A stretch of DNA of 64,000 bases from Paratinospora sagittata (taxonomy: Eukaryota; Streptophyta; Magnoliopsida; Ranunculales; Menispermaceae). Shown in pieces: positions 60,877 to 64,000 of the stretch (position 1 is its first letter; each line of letters begins with the position of its first letter). Location: positions 59,031,683 through 59,095,682 of the forward strand of contig CM069590.1 in assembly GCA_035771175.1 (NCBI GenBank). Direction: 5' to 3'. Below the pieces are notes generated by a model. It was not told the origin of the DNA, did not search any database, and saw only the letters and a list, made by a program, of their open reading frames with translations. The position numbers and the translations under genes are program-made.

Positions 60877-62175
60877 TTATAGAAATAGTGTATGGGATAA
60901 AGTGAGGGATGAAGATAAGGTCACAGAGCCAGCTCTAGTGACTGGTGAGATAACACCATTGGCATTAGCTATGCTGGTGCGTTGTGGAAGAAAAGTTTGA
61001 GAGAAGTCCGAAGCAGCAAAAGTCATATGGTCCGTGGCCTCCGAGTCGAGAAGCCATGCCCCACAATTCGCATTGCTATGGGAGGTAAAAAGAGCAAGAC
61101 CAGAGATACCTGAGTTTAAGTTGGGAGGAGCATCCGTGGACAGTGCAGCCGATTGTATAAGAGAGAGATGAGGTTCTCCACTAGCAACAACAGCCGTGCT
61201 TGAACATCCACTAGTGTCGGTTCCATCAGGACGCTTACGGGCTTGAAGATCATGCCACCAATCAGGGTACCTGTGCAACTTAAAACAGTTGTCACGTGTG
61301 TGTTTCTGGTTGCCACAATGAGAGCATTTCTTTCCCTCAGTAGAATGCCGGTGCTTGGCAGATTTACCATGGCCAGAGATGCTTAACGAGAGAGCTTTCG
61401 ACGCCAATACAGCCCCCTGGGGCCCATCGGTGTCATGGGTAGTCATCACTTGTTGTTGAATAGCCTCCTGCCTAACGTGCGCATAAGCCTGTTCAACCGT
61501 AGGAAATAGTTTTATCTGTAAAACATCAGCACGAATATTGTCTAGCCGATCATCAAGACCATCCAGAAAAACATAAACACGGTCTTCTTGGATGATCTGA
61601 TTATAGTGTTGAATATCAACAGAACATTCCATAGGATTCGGTCGGCGGAAATCAATTTCACGGCATAGACCCTGCAACGCTGTGTAATATTTCTCTAGCA
61701 AGCCCGCAGCTTGTTTCAGTCTACTCACACGACGTCGAAGATCATACACTTACGATGTATCACTACCATCGAAGAAGGTAGTTGCAATAACATCCCAAAC
61801 CGCTTTTGCCGTAGGAAAGCGAATAAAGTTGCCAATTAAAGACTGATTCATGGAAGTAATTAACCAACCTTTAACAATAACATTATCAGTGCGCCACTTG
61901 CGAAAGGAAGGATCAGTTGATGGCGGCTGGGGAAAGTCGCCGTTAATGTACCCCAATTTGTCCTTGCCCGAGATATACATCTCAACAACTTGAGACCACA
62001 GTGCATAGTTGGAACCGTCCAACTTAATGCCGATCTGAGCAGCGGATGTTTCAGTGGTGATGGTCGGGGTCCGAGTGTTATTTAAAACTTCAGTCATCCT
62101 TGTAGTCAATTCAAAGATAGGATTAGAGAGATTGGACGTGTTGCCAGGAGTAGTCTGGTCATCAGAATCCGCCAT
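60877..62175 (-). pseudogene. copia gag-protease with nonsense codon and mutated protease
   Basis: One frame from 62175 to 60877 is interrupted only by TAA at 61750-61752 (TS-stop-VYDLRRRVSRL). Gag begins MADSDDQTTPGNTSNLSNP and includes KLDGSNYALWSQVVEMYISG. The zinc knuckle is C-S-H-C-G-N-Q-K-H-T-R-D-N-C. The protease motif reads WLLDSEATDHMT: the catalytic triplet DSG is DSE (codon GAG, 61039-61041), which should inactivate it. Confidence 0.9.
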
Positions 62176-62512
62176 GGGAGGTTTTTTTTTTTTAACAAAC
62201 TAATATATCATTGCAAGTACCTCGAATTCAGTAACCACAAACCGATAAATAAATAGAAAGTCGTTTTGCACAGTTCTCAATAGTAACTAAGGGAAGAAGT
62301 GAGCTACACGCGCCTCTTCTCTTCAGATAACTTACCAAAAGAAGTTTCTCCTGAAACCTCTCCAACGGACGCACAACTCAATCGTTCAAGTCCAAAGATC
62401 TATCAGCAGCTCCAGAAAAGCTCCTCTTGAGCGTTCATGGCATCGTCATCTTCCTTCGGAACTCGAGCAGAAACAAGCTCACCTCTTGAATCTATGAGCT
62501 ATAGCACCAGTA

Positions 62513-62845
62513 ATGGCGGAAGAGCAGAACAGATCAACGGGAGTGGTGAAATGGTTCAGTATTCAGAAGGGTTTCGGCTTCATAACTCCCAACGACGACT
62601 CCGAAGATCTCTTCGTTCACCAGAGCTCCGTTAGATCCCAAGGCTTCCGATCCCTCTCCGAAGGCGAAGAGGATGAATTCGTGGTTGACCACGCCGATGA
62701 CGGCCGGAGAAAAGCTGTCGACGTCTTTGGTCCCGCCGAATCTCGTCTTTCCACCGCCTCCTCAGCCAGTAGAGTGTCAAAACATTTTGAATATCGTGAA
62801 GCCGTGAGCAACTCCGGCGAGGAAGTTAAAATCGTGAAGCCGTGA
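62513..62845 (+). pseudogene. Captured cold-shock-domain gene fragment, antisense in the copia leader
   Basis: The plus-strand frame starts [18 protein letters not shown] and runs through a full cold-shock domain of about 68 residues. It has the RNA-binding motifs KGFGFI (RNP1) and DLFVHQ (RNP2) and the end [13 protein letters not shown], as in plant cold-shock/glycine-rich RNA chaperones. After that point the reading continues with unrelated residues to a stop at 62843-62845; the glycine-rich and CCHC zinc-knuckle tail of the plant family is missing. It lies between the primer-binding site and gag, antisense to the element. It is an intact domain but probably not a working gene; host-gene capture is the best explanation. 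Confidence 0.8.
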
Positions 62846-63069
62846 ACTATGGCTTTGGGGTTTCCGATGATCGGATGACCGATAATAAATGGGTTTTTGC
62901 AGCTGAAGCAAGAGAGAGCGAGAGAGAGAGAAATGAGGATTTCAGCGAGATCACTCAAGATCGCGAAACAGATCTCAGGTTCCAGAGCTTCAAGAAGCAG
63001 CAGGGGTAGGATCGCTGGCGTCGCCGGTGCTGCTCTGCGATCGCGATGCTCAGATGGTTCGTAACCTTT

Positions 63070-63080
63070 CTCTGATACCA
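63070..63080 (-). other. Primer-binding site (initiator tRNA-Met type)
   Basis: TGGTATCAGAG on the minus strand, directly after the LTR end TTTTAACA. It is complementary to the 3' end of plant initiator methionine tRNA. Confidence 0.85.
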
Positions 63081-63093
63081 TGTTAAAACATTT

Positions 63094-63141
<48 letters not shown>
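63081..63141 (-). repeat. 5' LTR remnant running into a (TA)n microsatellite
   Basis: Only about 20 bases (tgttaaaacattttatcttt) match the 3' LTR; they are followed by about twenty TA units (63101-63141) and then unrelated sequence. The other 140 bases of the LTR are missing. Confidence 0.75.
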
Positions 63142-63144
<3 letters not shown>

Positions 63145-64000
63145 GTTCATTGGTCATGCGGTCCTCAACTGGTGTAGGTAGGTCATCCACATAGAGCTTA
63201 TGGGATTCATTAGAAATTAACCTCATGACTTTCCCATGAGACTCAAATTTTGACCACAACATGGAAAGCAAACTCACTTGCTAATCAGGCTAGCCCTAAG
63301 AGACTATTAATCCATTTATTCATTCTATAGTATTTTATAGTTAACATGCACACTTAAAAAATGGAGGTCGTGTCTAGTGCACGCGGTTTCGACCATTGTG
63401 AGGGTTGGGAAAGGGATGATGTATGCGACCATACTTTCACATGGAAAGGCTATTATTGGATTTGAATCATTAACCTCTAGGTCAAAATGGAGTAACTTCA
63501 ACCACTGTGTCAAGGACCACCCTTCAGGTAACATGCATACTTATTGTCTAAAATTATTTTAAAAACATAGAAAAGAAGCACTGACTAGGATATGAAAAAG
63601 AAAATAAAGATACAAATGAGATGCACCCTTGACGGGGAAAGAGGGTCTAAAAGTTGACGGATGTTGTGGTTTCGAGTAAAAAAAAGAAAGATACTATATA
63701 GAGCCAAGAAATAGGTAGAGAAGAAGAAAAAGTTGTACCACAAGTTAAGGAAAAATAGACTAAAACAAAACATGTTGAAAGGACCAAAAAGAAAAAAAAA
63801 AAGGAAAATAGTAGAATGATGGAAAGACTAATGTAGATGATAAGGATGTTTTGTAGGCACCAAAGAGAAAGTCTGATTAGTGTATGAAAAGTATTTTGAT
63901 GCCTATATATAAATATCAAGTTACCAAGTTGACAAGTCACCAAAGAGAATGTTTAGAGTTGTAAAAATATGAAGGTACTAAATTGGCAATTCATACCATG
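63142..64000. other. Sequence beyond the copia element
   Basis: Presumably the continued MLO intron or its flank. No MLO exon after NFHG was found on the plus strand. The segment 63360-63540 (gtgcacgcggtttcgaccat, ttggatttgaatcattaacc) has a repeat-like, possibly SINE-derived look. A-rich strings follow to the window end. Confidence 0.45.

Larger units (their letters stand above)
57629..63141 (-). mobile_element. Degenerate Ty1/copia element in MLO intron 9
   Basis: Read on the minus strand: a 5' LTR remnant (63081-63141), the primer-binding site TGGTATCAGAG (63070-63080), a leader of about 0.9 kb carrying an antisense cold-shock-domain fragment, gag (62175 down to about 61300), protease, integrase, reverse transcriptase, RNase H (to 57799), a polypurine tract (57792-57802) and a 3' LTR (57629-57791). 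Domain order (integrase before RT) makes it Ty1/copia. Many frameshifts and at least one nonsense codon disable it. Confidence 0.92.

Noticed and set aside
62437..62634. Frame starting MASSSSFGTRAETSS
   Set aside because: It overlaps the cold-shock fragment in a different frame and reads the domain out of phase; the real domain starts at 62513.
62513..62845. Functional host cold-shock protein gene
   Set aside because: It lies inside a copia element between PBS and gag, and the C-terminal glycine-rich/zinc-knuckle tail is missing, so it is more likely a captured fragment.
1..64000. CRISPR arrays, bacterial operons, rRNA or tRNA genes
   Set aside because: No regularly spaced repeats, no such operons and no complete tRNA or rRNA sequence were seen; the window is plant nuclear DNA.

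Overview
This window is nuclear DNA of a flowering plant, most likely a eudicot. The support is AT-rich intergenic DNA, short exons with GT-AG introns, plant-specific gene families (MLO, RMR-type RING receptor, NFD4-like nodulin MFS, plant GH10 xylanase) and plant LINE, Ty1/copia, hAT and MITE-type repeats. I cannot name the species from sequence alone. No CRISPR array, operon, tRNA or rRNA gene was seen.

Layout, left to right. 1-7966: a GH10 endo-xylanase gene on the minus strand (2748-7420, eight exons, apparently intact). Beside it is a second, decayed tandem copy of its promoter and exons 1-3 (676-1970), which abuts a Ty1/copia reverse-transcriptase remnant (1-675). 9285-13227: a 5'-truncated LINE whose single pol frame is broken by two stop codons. 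14560-17833: an intact three-exon NFD4-like major-facilitator gene (minus). 18000-28700: an AT-rich, gene-poor stretch holding a non-autonomous hAT element with 8-bp target duplications, microsatellites, tRNA-SINE-like pieces and two GC-rich islands of unknown nature. 28736-32637: an RMR-type PA-TM-RING-H2 gene (plus). 34748-36412: a single-domain rhodanese (STR18-like) gene with an added signal peptide (plus). 36844-37443: a small two-exon gene for a cysteine-rich repeat protein I do not recognise (minus). 39955-52106: a complete 13-exon MTR4 exosome RNA helicase gene (plus), with one GC-AG intron and a LINE fragment in another intron. 53190-57443: the first nine exons of an MLO gene (plus). 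The following intron is filled by a decayed minus-strand Ty1/copia element (57629 to about 63141), and the remaining MLO exons are not found before the window ends.

The genes are independent housekeeping, secretory and defence-related genes, each with its own promoter; no shared pathway is evident. The most unusual feature is the copia element around 57.6-63.1 kb. Between its primer-binding site and gag it carries an intact cold-shock-domain coding fragment in antisense orientation, apparently a captured host gene piece. It also has a dead protease motif, a deleted RT catalytic box and a 5' LTR reduced to about 20 bases plus a TA microsatellite. Intact gene models were built by joining exons at consensus splice sites with phase checked throughout; they are predictions without transcript evidence.
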